From Lachnospiraceae bacterium (lineage in GTDB: Bacteria; Bacillota; Clostridia; Lachnospirales; Lachnospiraceae), in the NCBI GenBank assembly GCA_003979345.1, contig RYVZ01000013.1:17547-81546 (forward strand): 64,000 nt of DNA, given 5' to 3'. Both the position numbers and the translations under genes were made by a program. Under the pieces are notes generated by a model. The model saw only the letters and a program-made list of their open reading frames with translations, searched no databases and was not told where the DNA came from. Shown piece by piece: positions 32,967-41,240 of the stretch. The stretch's first letter is position 1. Each line of letters begins with the position of its first letter.

Positions 32967-34937
32967 ATGGAGATTGCAGTGCTGCTGGGCGGAGCAGGTT
33001 TTGACAGCCAAAAGAGAACGATCAACGGTATCTTGGAGAGCGCCATTCAGGATGAGGGAAATGTTTATATTTTTGCCGGAGAGGGTTGGAGTTATCGGGA
33101 ACGCTCCAGCTATGAAGAAGGGGAATATAATATTTACCGACTTGTTGATTTTTCAAAATATGACGGTGTGATCGTCAATCTGGACACGATTCATGATGAG
33201 AAGGTGGTAGAGGAGATCATGTGCGGAATCCGGGAGGCAGATGTCCCCTGTGTTTCGCTAAATATAGAATGGGAAGGCGCCATCTGCATTAAGATGGAAA
33301 ATCATAAGGGCATTGCGGCGTTATTAGAGCACTTGATTAACGTGCATCAGGTGAAGACGGTTTCCTATGTATCGGGACCATGCGATAATCAGGACGCCAA
33401 GGAGCGGCTGGATGCGTTTCGGAAAACAATGGACCGGTGCAGACTGTTGTGGGGAGAGGAGGATATTTTATACGGCGATTATACATATGAGAGCGGAATG
33501 GCGGCAGCGGGAGAGCTGCTTCGGCATCATGAAAAACTGCCGGATGCAGTGATGGCGGCGAACGATGAAATGGCAATAGGAATCATTTTATCATTGCGGG
33601 AACATGGTATCCGGGTGCCGGAGGATGTTATGGTGACAGGCTACGATGACAGCACTACAGCCATGGTCAACTATCCCCGTCTTACAACGGTAAAACGGGG
33701 TGAGAGCATCGCTGCAGGAAAAGCATATCAGATATTAAAAAAGATGGCAGAAGGGAAGACCGTGCAGAGTGACAGAATTGTAGAGGGCATCCCGATCTTC
33801 GGGGCTTCCTGCGGCTGCAACAGGACGCACGATTATACGCATGCGATGTTGCAGGAGAAGTATGTCAGAAAAGTTGTGGAAACGGACTCCTATTTGAAGC
33901 TGATCAAAAACTCGGCAGCGGAGTTTACCGGATTGGAAACGTTTGAGGACTTTGTGCGTGTCGCGAAAGACTACATCCGGCAAATTGACCCGGAGGCGTT
34001 TTATCTTTGTATGTGCGGCAGTATTGACGACTATTACGATGAGCTTGAGCGGATGGCAGAGGGGCAGGAGCGGGGAAGGAATGCATTTGTGTACCGTGAG
34101 GATATTTGGATCCCGCTTGCATACGAGAGCGGCGAGTTTCGAAGTTATGAAAAATTTCCAAAAAATGAAGTCCTTCCGGCAGAATGTAAAAAGGGGGTAA
34201 AGGGAAGTTTCTATGTTGTGATGCCCCTGCACTATCAGAAATATTGTTTCGGGTATTGTGTGGTCAAAAATTATCGTCCGGCAATCGAGGATCGTTTTTT
34301 TCAACAATTTGTATTAAATCTGAACAATGCGCTTGAAACCGTGCGCAGGCAGGATACGATGAGGTCCATGCTGGGAAGATTAAACCGCATGTGGGTGCTG
34401 GATGAATTGACGGGAGTTCATAACCGGGCAGGACTTCGTAAGTTTGGTCCGAGGGTACTTGAGGAAGCATGCCGGAAGGAAGTGTCTGCAGCAGCTATTT
34501 TTGTGGATGTGGACGGATTGAAAAGCGTGAATGATAAGTATGGACATGAAGAAGGTGATGCACTGATCAGGGCGATTGCAGGCATATTGGAACAGACAAG
34601 ACGACATGGACAGCTTCTGGTGCGTTATGGCGGAGATGAGTTTGTCATGCTTGTGATCGGCTATCATGAGCAGGAGATTCAAGACTATATTGCCAGTATC
34701 CATGCGTCAATAAAAAAATATAATCAAATTTACCATAGAAGCTGGCTGCTGGATGCGAGTATCGGATATTATTTGAAGCAGAAAGCGGAGCCGGACGATC
34801 TGAATCGGATGATCGAACTTGCGGATCAGGATATGTACCGTGTAAAGCGGGGAAAGAAGAAGTCGGGCGGGGAAGCCGGGCTGCACCGGCAGGGGATATC
34901 AGCGCCGGGCGAAGTGGGAGTGCATCGCCAAGAATAA
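32967..34937 (+). CDS. Diguanylate cyclase with LacI/PBP-like ligand-binding domain
   Basis: The 656-residue protein opens directly with a LacI-type periplasmic-binding-fold domain (MEIAVLLGGAGFDSQKRTINGI; later AVMAANDEMAIGI and VMVTGYDDS) but has no helix-turn-helix and no signal peptide, so it should sense a sugar-like ligand inside the cell. A GAF-like middle region follows. A GGDEF domain has intact YGGDEF at residues 555-559, which makes cyclic di-GMP from GTP. The inhibitory RxxD site is changed to RHGQ. The C-terminal tail after KRGKKKSGG is low-complexity. The ATG at 32967 has GGGGGA upstream. Confidence 0.85.
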   Translation: MEIAVLLGGAGFDSQKRTINGILESAIQDEGNVYIFAGEGWSYRERSSYEEGEYNIYRLVDFSKYDGVIVNLDTIHDEKVVEEIMCGIREADVPCVSLNIEWEGAICIKMENHKGIAALLEHLINVHQVKTVSYVSGPCDNQDAKERLDAFRKTMDRCRLLWGEEDILYGDYTYESGMAAAGELLRHHEKLPDAVMAANDEMAIGIILSLREHGIRVPEDVMVTGYDDSTTAMVNYPRLTTVKRGESIAAGKAYQILKKMAEGKTVQSDRIVEGIPIFGASCGCNRTHDYTHAMLQEKYVRKVVETDSYLKLIKNSAAEFTGLETFEDFVRVAKDYIRQIDPEAFYLCMCGSIDDYYDELERMAEGQERGRNAFVYREDIWIPLAYESGEFRSYEKFPKNEVLPAECKKGVKGSFYVVMPLHYQKYCFGYCVVKNYRPAIEDRFFQQFVLNLNNALETVRRQDTMRSMLGRLNRMWVLDELTGVHNRAGLRKFGPRVLEEACRKEVSAAAIFVDVDGLKSVNDKYGHEEGDALIRAIAGILEQTRRHGQLLVRYGGDEFVMLVIGYHEQEIQDYIASIHASIKKYNQIYHRSWLLDASIGYYLKQKAEPDDLNRMIELADQDMYRVKRGKKKSGGEAGLHRQGISAPGEVGVHRQE

Positions 34938-34969
34938 AAAACTCTATAGATAAAAAGGAGGGTACAGGT

Positions 34970-36118
34970 ATGGCAAACAGATTTGTGTTAAACGAAACAT
35001 CCTATCATGGGGCAGGGGCGATCCGGGAAATTCCGGCGGAGGCAAAAGCGCGGGGATTTCATAAGGCGCTTATTTGCAGCGGACCGAACCTGTTAAAGTT
35101 CGGTGTGACTAAAAAGGTAACGGACTTATTGGATGAGGCGGGGCTTCCCTATGAAATTTTTTCGGACATCAAGGAAAACCCGACGATTGAAAACGTGCAA
35201 AGCGGAGTGGAAGCATTCAAAAAAGCAGGAGCGGATTATATCATTGCGATTGGCGGAGGTTCACCCATTGATACGGCAAAGGGAATCGGTATTGTGATCG
35301 CGAATCCGGAATTTGCCGATGTGCGAAGCCTTGAGGGCGTTGCACCGACGAAGCATCCGGCTGTGCCGGTCTTTGCGGTTCCGACGACGGCGGGTACGGC
35401 GGCGGAGGTCACGATCAATTATGTGATCACGGATACGGAAAAGAAACGTAAAATGGTATGTGTTGATGTGCATGATATTCCGGCCGTTGCATTTGTTGAT
35501 CCCGAGATGATGGCGACGATGCCGAAGGGACTGACGGCGGCGACGGGCATGGACGCGCTGACGCATGCGATCGAGGGATACATTACGGGTGCGGCATGGG
35601 AGCTGTCCGATATGTTCCACTTAAAAGCAATTGAGATTATTGCAAGAAGTCTGCGCGGAGCCGTTGACAATACGCCGGAGGGCAGGGAAGGAATGGCGCT
35701 CGGACAATATATCGCGGGTATGGGCTTCTCCAACGTGGGACTCGGCATCGTACATTCGATGGCGCATCCGCTGGGCGCAGTCTATGATACGCCGCATGGT
35801 GTTGCGAATGCGATCATCCTTCCGACTGTCATGGAGTACAATGCGGAAGCGACGGGAGAGAAATACCGCGAGATCGCAAGAGCAATGGGTGTTCAGGGAG
35901 TCGATGCCATGTCCGCCCAGGAATACCGCAAGGCAGCAGTTGACGCGGTGCGTCAGCTTTCGAAGGACGTTGGCATTCCTGCAGACTTAAAGGAAATTGT
36001 AAAGAGGGAGGATATTCCGTTTCTTGCGCAGTCGGCGTATGACGATGCGTGCAGACCGGGCAATCCGAAGGAGACGAGCGTTGAGGATATCACGAAGCTG
36101 TATGAGTCCTTAATGTAA
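34970..36118 (+). CDS. fucO: Iron-containing alcohol dehydrogenase, lactaldehyde reductase type
   Basis: The 382-residue enzyme matches FucO along its length. IIAIGGGSPIDTAKGIGI is the NAD-binding loop, and iron ligands appear in TGMDALTHAIEGY and HSMAHPLGAVYDTPHGVANA. It interconverts lactaldehyde and 1,2-propanediol or related alcohols with NAD(H). AGGAGG lies 8-9 bases before the ATG. It is 141 bases upstream of vanR on the same strand and could be part of the same transcript, but functional linkage to the van set is not evident. Confidence 0.9.
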   Translation: MANRFVLNETSYHGAGAIREIPAEAKARGFHKALICSGPNLLKFGVTKKVTDLLDEAGLPYEIFSDIKENPTIENVQSGVEAFKKAGADYIIAIGGGSPIDTAKGIGIVIANPEFADVRSLEGVAPTKHPAVPVFAVPTTAGTAAEVTINYVITDTEKKRKMVCVDVHDIPAVAFVDPEMMATMPKGLTAATGMDALTHAIEGYITGAAWELSDMFHLKAIEIIARSLRGAVDNTPEGREGMALGQYIAGMGFSNVGLGIVHSMAHPLGAVYDTPHGVANAIILPTVMEYNAEATGEKYREIARAMGVQGVDAMSAQEYRKAAVDAVRQLSKDVGIPADLKEIVKREDIPFLAQSAYDDACRPGNPKETSVEDITKLYESLM

Positions 36119-36259
36119 TGGTCTATGGGAAACGCTGACGGGATCGGTGTATTACGTGAGCATTCAAAAAGCGGCATGGCTGCGGCGCGTTGCATAGCTG
36201 CGGCCATGCTATTCCATTTTATGGATAAGAAAAGGGAATCAACAGACTGGGGCGCTTAC

Positions 36260-36961
36260 ATGAACGAACAGATTTTGGTAGTGGATGATGAAAAAGAGAT
36301 AGCTGATTTGTTGGAGGTATACCTGACGAACGACGGTTACCAGGTACACAAATTTTATAATGGTGCGGATGCTCTTTCATGGATGGAGGAAAATGAACCC
36401 GCACTGGCAGTATTAGATGTCATGCTGCCCGATACGGATGGATTTCAGATTTGCCGGAAGATCCGGGAGAAATTTTTTTTCCCGATCATCATGCTGACGG
36501 CAAAAGTGGAGGACGGCGATAAGATCATGGGTTTAACGATTGGGGCGGACGATTATATTACGAAGCCGTTTAATCCGCTGGAGGTTGTGGCGAGAGTGAA
36601 AACGCAGCTTCGGCGTTACACGCGGTATAATAGTACGGCGGCAAAGCAGGAGGAAAGATGTCATGCATATGATATTCGGGGACTGCTCATCAATAAGGAT
36701 CATCATAAATGCAGCCTGTTCGGGAAGGATATTCAGCTGACGCCGATCGAATTTTCTATTCTATGGTATCTGTGTGAACATCAGGGGTGCGTTGTCTCAT
36801 CGGAGGAACTGTTCGAAGCGGTATGGGGAGAGCAATATTTCAACAGTAATAATACGGTCATGGCACATATCGGCAGGCTGCGTGAGAAAATGAAGGAGCC
36901 TGCAAAAAATCCGAAGTTTATCAAAACCGTGTGGGGAGTGGGATATACGATTGAAAAGTAA
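36260..36961 (+). CDS. vanR: VanR-like response regulator
   Basis: The 233-residue OmpR/PhoB-type regulator starts MNEQILVVDDEKEIADLLEVYL. The phosphoacceptor Asp is in AVLDVMLPDTDGF, and the receiver continues LTIGADDYITKPFNPLEVVARVKTQLRRY, closely like VanR. The C-terminal winged helix ends in FIKTVWGVGYTIEK. When phosphorylated by VanS it should activate the vanH-ligase-vanX genes. The frame is open back to 36125 but this start fits the family. It overlaps vanS by 11 bases. Confidence 0.9.
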   Translation: MNEQILVVDDEKEIADLLEVYLTNDGYQVHKFYNGADALSWMEENEPALAVLDVMLPDTDGFQICRKIREKFFFPIIMLTAKVEDGDKIMGLTIGADDYITKPFNPLEVVARVKTQLRRYTRYNSTAAKQEERCHAYDIRGLLINKDHHKCSLFGKDIQLTPIEFSILWYLCEHQGCVVSSEELFEAVWGEQYFNSNNTVMAHIGRLREKMKEPAKNPKFIKTVWGVGYTIEK

Positions 36962-38222
36962 AGGGATTCGCCAAAGATCAATAAGAAATCGGGATTTCAG
37001 ACATTTTAGGAATAAAATTTTTCTGCGCACGGTATGCATGTTTTTCATTGCGTGCGTCGGTTTTTATCTGCTTTATACGCTTATTTTTTCGGGAAACTTT
37101 GCCGACTGGATGGTCGGGGCATATCAGAGCCTGTTTCGTTTGGATTATGACGGCGCATATAACTTGTATCAATACACATTCCGCAATCATACGGATGTGT
37201 ATATGATCGTAGCGGTAGTAGGTATGTTTTTGGTCATGTTCCGGATTTATCTGAACTGGTTTACCGACTATTTTGATGAGATTGGCAGAGGTCTGGACCG
37301 GCTGCTCCAGGAGCAGGCGGAGGAAATTTCGCTGTCACCGGAACTGCTTCCGCTGGAGCGGAAGCTGAACATGGCAAAGCATACGGTCGAGGCCCGGAAA
37401 GAGGATATTTTGTCGACCGAGAAGCGCAAAAATGATTTGATCATGTATCTTGCGCATGACTTAAAGACGCCGCTTGCGTCCGTGATCGGTTATCTGAATC
37501 TGCTGCATGATGAAAAAGAAATTTCCGGGGACGTGCGGGATAAATATGTTTCAATCGCGCTTGACAAGGCAGGGAGGCTGGAAGAACTTATCAACGAATT
37601 TTTTGAGATCGCGCGGTTTAATCTGTCCGATATTTCCTTACAATATAGCAGAATTAGTCTCACGCGTCTGCTGGAGCAGTTATTATATGAGTTTAATCCG
37701 ATGTTGAAGGAAAAGGAGCTGACGGGGAAACTCGACATGGATGCAGAAATCATGCTTCAATGCGACGCGGATAAAATTCAAAGAGTATTTGATAATCTGC
37801 TTCGGAATGCGGTCATGTATAGCCGTGAGGGTGGAGAAATCGTTATTCAGGTCAGACAATGTCCCGCGGGCGATACGGCGGGTTGCGGGAAGCGGAATCC
37901 GCAGGGAGACGAAATCCGCGGGGACGCGGAAAGTGGAATCCGCAGGGAGGCGGAAAGCGAAATCCTGAGCGGGGCGGAAGCAAAAGTTCCGATGGCAGCG
38001 GTGAGCGTCATCAATGCAGGGGATTCGATTCCGGAGGAAAAACTGGAACGTATTTTTGAGCAGTTTTACCGGCTTGACAGTGCCCGCGGCACAAAGAACG
38101 GCGGCGCGGGCCTGGGGCTGGCGATCGCGAAACAGATCGTTACATTACATGGAGGGAATATCCGTGCGCAGAGTGGAGAGGGACGGACATGCTTTACCGT
38201 GACACTTCCAGTGAAGCCGTGA
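36951..38222 (+). CDS. vanS: VanS-like sensor histidine kinase with an insertion
   Basis: The 423-residue kinase has two membrane helices (about 24-46 and 82-98) enclosing a short outside loop. A HAMP-like linker follows, then the phosphoacceptor His169 in LAHDLKTPLASVIGYL, the N box DKIQRVFDNLLRNA, and a G2 region GGAGLGLAIAKQI. Between the N-box strand and the G1 box (VSVINAGDSIPEE) lies an extra ~40-residue Gly/Arg/Glu-rich insert (about 303-346) made of imperfect repeats. This is absent from VanS proteins I recall and could alter ATP binding or simply loop out. The stop is 8 bases from the convergent vanX stop. Confidence 0.88.
   Translation: MKSKGIRQRSIRNRDFRHFRNKIFLRTVCMFFIACVGFYLLYTLIFSGNFADWMVGAYQSLFRLDYDGAYNLYQYTFRNHTDVYMIVAVVGMFLVMFRIYLNWFTDYFDEIGRGLDRLLQEQAEEISLSPELLPLERKLNMAKHTVEARKEDILSTEKRKNDLIMYLAHDLKTPLASVIGYLNLLHDEKEISGDVRDKYVSIALDKAGRLEELINEFFEIARFNLSDISLQYSRISLTRLLEQLLYEFNPMLKEKELTGKLDMDAEIMLQCDADKIQRVFDNLLRNAVMYSREGGEIVIQVRQCPAGDTAGCGKRNPQGDEIRGDAESGIRREAESEILSGAEAKVPMAAVSVINAGDSIPEEKLERIFEQFYRLDSARGTKNGGAGLGLAIAKQIVTLHGGNIRAQSGEGRTCFTVTLPVKP
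37876..37985 (+). repeat. Imperfect purine-rich repeat within vanS
   Basis: Variants of GGAATCCGCAGGGAGGCGGA recur three to four times here and encode the extra Gly/Arg/Glu-rich insert in the kinase domain. The frame is kept throughout. Confidence 0.6.
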
Positions 38223-38230
38223 ACTCTTTT

Positions 38231-38839
38231 TTAACTGACCGGGAAATCAAAATATTGATCGGGATACGGCTCGTCCTTCAACAGATAATGCCACCATTCA
38301 TTTTCGTAAGGTAAAAAACCGCTTTGTTCCATGATGGATGAAAGCAGTTCACGATGCCGTGCTTCGCTGACGGTGACCGCGTCGGAAGTATGATGGGAAC
38401 GCTCGTCCATAAAATCGAATCCGCTTCCCATCGGGAGCATGTCGCCCGTATTCAGATCATAAATAGTAAGATCGATCGCGCTCCCGCGGCTGTGGCTTGA
38501 CCTTGCGGCAACGTAACCTTTTTCGATCATTTCACTGCGCTCGATATGAGGGTAATGTTTTTGCTTTGTCCGCCCGTCCTCGGGCTGTGCGGACCATCTA
38601 AGAAAGCAGTCCACTGCACGCTGGGGGCGGTAGCCGTCCCATAAAAGCAGACCGTATCCGAGGCTTGCAGCTTCTTGTTCGGCTTTTTGAAGGGCACCCG
38701 CAAGTTCCAGTGTACCGACGATGCGGTTTACCGCGTAACCGTCTACCGGGCGTCCGGTGAAATTGTCCCATGTCGCATATTTTGCGTCCCAACGGATATG
38801 GGGCACCAATTCGTCAATAAAGATAAATCCTTTTTCCAT
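38231..38839 (-). CDS. vanX: VanX-like D-Ala-D-Ala dipeptidase
   Basis: The 202-residue zinc enzyme matches VanX from end to end (WDAKYATWDNFTGRPVDGY, WDGYRP, SSHSRGSAIDLT, EWWHY). Arg71, zinc ligands His116, Asp123 and His184, and catalytic Glu181 all fall at the same numbers as in VanX of vanA-type clusters. It hydrolyses D-Ala-D-Ala so that only D-Ala-D-Lac precursors remain, and it spares the depsipeptide. AAGGAG precedes the start. It is the third gene of the minus-strand operon, 28 bases after the ligase. Confidence 0.95.
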   Translation of the reverse strand: MEKGFIFIDELVPHIRWDAKYATWDNFTGRPVDGYAVNRIVGTLELAGALQKAEQEAASLGYGLLLWDGYRPQRAVDCFLRWSAQPEDGRTKQKHYPHIERSEMIEKGYVAARSSHSRGSAIDLTIYDLNTGDMLPMGSGFDFMDERSHHTSDAVTVSEARHRELLSSIMEQSGFLPYENEWWHYLLKDEPYPDQYFDFPVS

Positions 38840-38867
38840 AAGTTTCTCCGACTCCTTTCAACATTTG

Positions 38868-39971
38868 TTACTTATTGGCAATTATCTGTTCATTCTCTGT
38901 GAGATGTTTTGTAGCAGATTCTATAGGCGAGGGCGTTTTGCTTTTTGCTAACGCAGACGCGATCAGGCAGTCTATCACATCGGAAACGGGGATGCCGGCG
39001 GCTTTCATCATGCGTGGATAGCGGCTGTATGATGTAAATCCCGGCATGGTATTGACCTCGTTTAAGACGATGCTGCCGTCCTTTTGTAAAAACAGATCAA
39101 CGCGTGCAAGACCTTTACAGCTGAGCGCCCGGTAAATCGTTTTTGCGGTCTCTTTCACTTCCTGCTGCTTCTCGTAAGGAATGTCTGCGGGAACCGTGAA
39201 GCTTGCATTTTCCGAGCCGTTTTCGGGGTCATTTTCCTGATGAATGCGGAAAATACCATGGGAGAGTGTGATCTGGTCGACTTCGCCGGCGATCAGGCTG
39301 CCGTCTTTTTCCAGTAAGGCGCAGCCCACCTCCGTTCCGCAGATCGCTTCTTCAATCAGGATCTTATCGTCATAGAGGAGCGCTGCTTCAATGGCGGACT
39401 GCAGCCCGCTTTCATCCGTAACCTTATTGACGCCGAAAGAAGAGCCGGAGCGCGCCGGTTTTACAAATACCGGGTATGGGAGTATTGCTTCCGCATCGGC
39501 ACGGGCGCCGTGCAGGATCTGAAATTTGGGGACTCGGACGCCAGCCTGCCGTACTGCCAGATAAGCAAGGGATTTATCCATGCAGAGAGCGGATCCGGGT
39601 ATGTCGCAGCCGACATACGGAATGCCTGATAATTCCAAAAGTCCCTGCATAGCGCCATCCTCCCCCTGCCTGCCGTGTAGGACCGGGAATACTACGTCAA
39701 CGGGAAGTGTGCGACAGGCTCCCTCCTCAAAAAGGATCAGGCCGTGTACACTTTTATCGGGTGAAATGCCTGCGGGTATGCAGTTATTCTGTTCCCATGC
39801 CGGACCGGGCCGGTCGCACTTAAACCATTTACCTGAGCGGGTGATGCCGATATAGACCGGCTCATATTTTGCGCAATCAACAGATGCGGCAATCTGCTGT
39901 GCAGATTTGACGGAAATGTCATGTTCTTCCGAGCATCCGCCAAATAATATGGCGATTTTGAGTTTAGTCAT
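38868..39971 (-). CDS. D-alanine--D-lactate ligase (VanA/VanB/VanD family)
   Basis: The 367-residue ligase starts MTKLKIAILFGGCSEEHDISVKSA. Segments GEVDQITLSHGIFRIHQE, GSENASFTVPADIP and LNEVNTMPGFTSYSRYPRMM follow VanA and VanB closely, not housekeeping Ddl. The GIFRIHQE segment includes the His linked to D-lactate preference. It joins D-Ala to D-Lac with ATP, giving peptidoglycan ends that bind vancomycin poorly. A ~24-residue C-terminal extension (SKTPSPIESATKHL...) is extra. It overlaps vanH by 8 bases, with AAGGAG upstream. Whether it is closest to vanB or vanD type needs alignment. Confidence 0.93.
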   Translation of the reverse strand: MTKLKIAILFGGCSEEHDISVKSAQQIAASVDCAKYEPVYIGITRSGKWFKCDRPGPAWEQNNCIPAGISPDKSVHGLILFEEGACRTLPVDVVFPVLHGRQGEDGAMQGLLELSGIPYVGCDIPGSALCMDKSLAYLAVRQAGVRVPKFQILHGARADAEAILPYPVFVKPARSGSSFGVNKVTDESGLQSAIEAALLYDDKILIEEAICGTEVGCALLEKDGSLIAGEVDQITLSHGIFRIHQENDPENGSENASFTVPADIPYEKQQEVKETAKTIYRALSCKGLARVDLFLQKDGSIVLNEVNTMPGFTSYSRYPRMMKAAGIPVSDVIDCLIASALAKSKTPSPIESATKHLTENEQIIANK

Positions 39972-40917
39972 TGTTCTGTCTCCTTTCGAAATTCAAACAA
40001 TTCATCAGTGTTTTTTCTACCGTATCATAGAGGACGCGGTCGGTATAGTAAGCGGTATGCGGTGTGATGATCACATTCTGCAGCGCTGATAATTTGGTTA
40101 CATAGGCATGATCAGGACAGTCCTGTGTGTGATCGCAATAGAAGATTTCCTGTTCGTCTTCTAGCACATCTAAGGCCGCTCCGCCAAGATCGCCGTTTTC
40201 CAGTGCTGAGATCAGCGCCGGTGTATTTATGAGAGCTCCGCGTCCGGTGTTGATCAGAAAAGCGCCCCGCTTCATGAGATGAAACTGCTCTTCGTCCATC
40301 ATATGATAGGTTTCTGTAGTGAGGGGGACATGGAGCGTGACGATATCGCTTTCTTTCAGCAGGCGGCACAGGGGGATGCAGTCTGCAATGCTGCCCGGAT
40401 CGCAGAGCAATATCCGGCAGCCAAATCCGGTAAGGCGTTCTTTTACGGCACGTCCGATACGCCCGAAGCCTACAATGCCGACGGTCATATCATGTAATTC
40501 CTTTCCGCGTTCTGCATTTAAGCGGAAGTCGTTATGCACGGTACGAAGCAGAACGGGACGTATGCCGCGTATTGCCATGAGCATGAGCATCACTGTGTAA
40601 TCAGCGACGCCGCCGGGCAGATATGGAGTATTTTGAACGAAAATTCCAAGGCGCGCGGCAGTGCCGGTGTCGATATGATCATATCCGATGCTGCGGGTGC
40701 AGATGCAGGATACCCCTGTGCGATGCAGTGCATGCAGATCGGAGGCGGTAATCCGCGATTTATGGCTGATGCTGATGCAGCGGCTCCACAGATTTGGGTT
40801 TCTGGTATATTGTTCTATCGGGGATTCTGTGAAAATCGTTTCTATGCCAAAACGGGGCGAAAGCGTCCGAAATGCATGGATTTCTTTATCCTCGCAGTCA
40901 AAAACCGTGAGTCGCAT
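39964..40917 (-). CDS. vanH: VanH-like D-lactate dehydrogenase
   Basis: The 317-residue enzyme starts MRLTVFDCEDKEI and continues with VanH-like segments CICTRSIGYDHID, PYLPGGVADYTVMLML and GIVGFGRIGRAV. The catalytic Arg is in NTGRGALINT, the acid in LEDEQEIFYCDH and the His in ITPHTAYYTDRV. It reduces pyruvate to D-lactate for the ligase. The frame extends upstream to 41172, but the ATG at 40915-40917 follows AGGAGG and fits the family. It is the first gene of the van operon, with candidate VanR boxes 127-148 bases upstream. Confidence 0.93.
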   Translation of the reverse strand: MRLTVFDCEDKEIHAFRTLSPRFGIETIFTESPIEQYTRNPNLWSRCISISHKSRITASDLHALHRTGVSCICTRSIGYDHIDTGTAARLGIFVQNTPYLPGGVADYTVMLMLMAIRGIRPVLLRTVHNDFRLNAERGKELHDMTVGIVGFGRIGRAVKERLTGFGCRILLCDPGSIADCIPLCRLLKESDIVTLHVPLTTETYHMMDEEQFHLMKRGAFLINTGRGALINTPALISALENGDLGGAALDVLEDEQEIFYCDHTQDCPDHAYVTKLSALQNVIITPHTAYYTDRVLYDTVEKTLMNCLNFERRQNND

Positions 40918-41043
40918 GTGATTTACCCTCCTTGTTGTTTTACGATCACTGGTTAAGTTTGTGAATCGGTAAAAGTATTGTAACAGGGAGTAAGTCAAAA
41001 TGTATCCGTTTATATGTACAGGTTTTTCACGTTTTTCTTTGGG

Positions 41044-41065
41044 AAATCTTACGATTTTCATACGA
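41044..41065 (-). promoter_or_regulatory. Tandem direct repeats, candidate VanR binding boxes
   Basis: Reading on the minus strand, TCGTATGAAAA is followed at once by TCGTAAGATTT, two 11-base direct repeats on the same DNA face. They resemble the TCGTANGAAA-type sites that I recall for VanR in enterococci. They lie 127-148 bases before the vanH start. A weak -10 candidate (TACATATAA region) follows about 25 bases later, at about 41010. The remaining 40918-41123 shows no gene. Confidence 0.6.
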
Positions 41066-41123
41066 AAGTGGAAAGTGTGAAAGGAGAAAAGATTTTCTAA
41101 GGTTGAAAAGAACACAACCATAG

Positions 41124-41177
41124 AAAATGAAAAAGCATGAAGTCTCTGTAAACCTGTTTTACGAGACATCATGCTTT
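41124..41177 (-). terminator. Terminator after the flagellin/zinc-ribbon genes
   Basis: AAAGCATGA-GTCTC-GTAAA pairs with its complement across a 4-base loop to make a long, slightly bulged stem. On the minus strand it is followed by TTTTTCATTTTC. It begins 64 bases beyond the stop of the minus-strand zinc-ribbon gene and insulates the van operon from read-through. Confidence 0.8.
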
Positions 41178-41240
41178 ATGTTAAAAAAAGAAAAGAGGGA
41201 ATCCTTCATGAAGCAGGGAAAAGAATCATCGAATTCTGAA

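Noticed and set aside
36125..36259. 45-residue N-terminal extension of vanR
   Set aside because: Response regulators of this family start at MNEQILVVDDE; the extension has no domain and no conserved residues.
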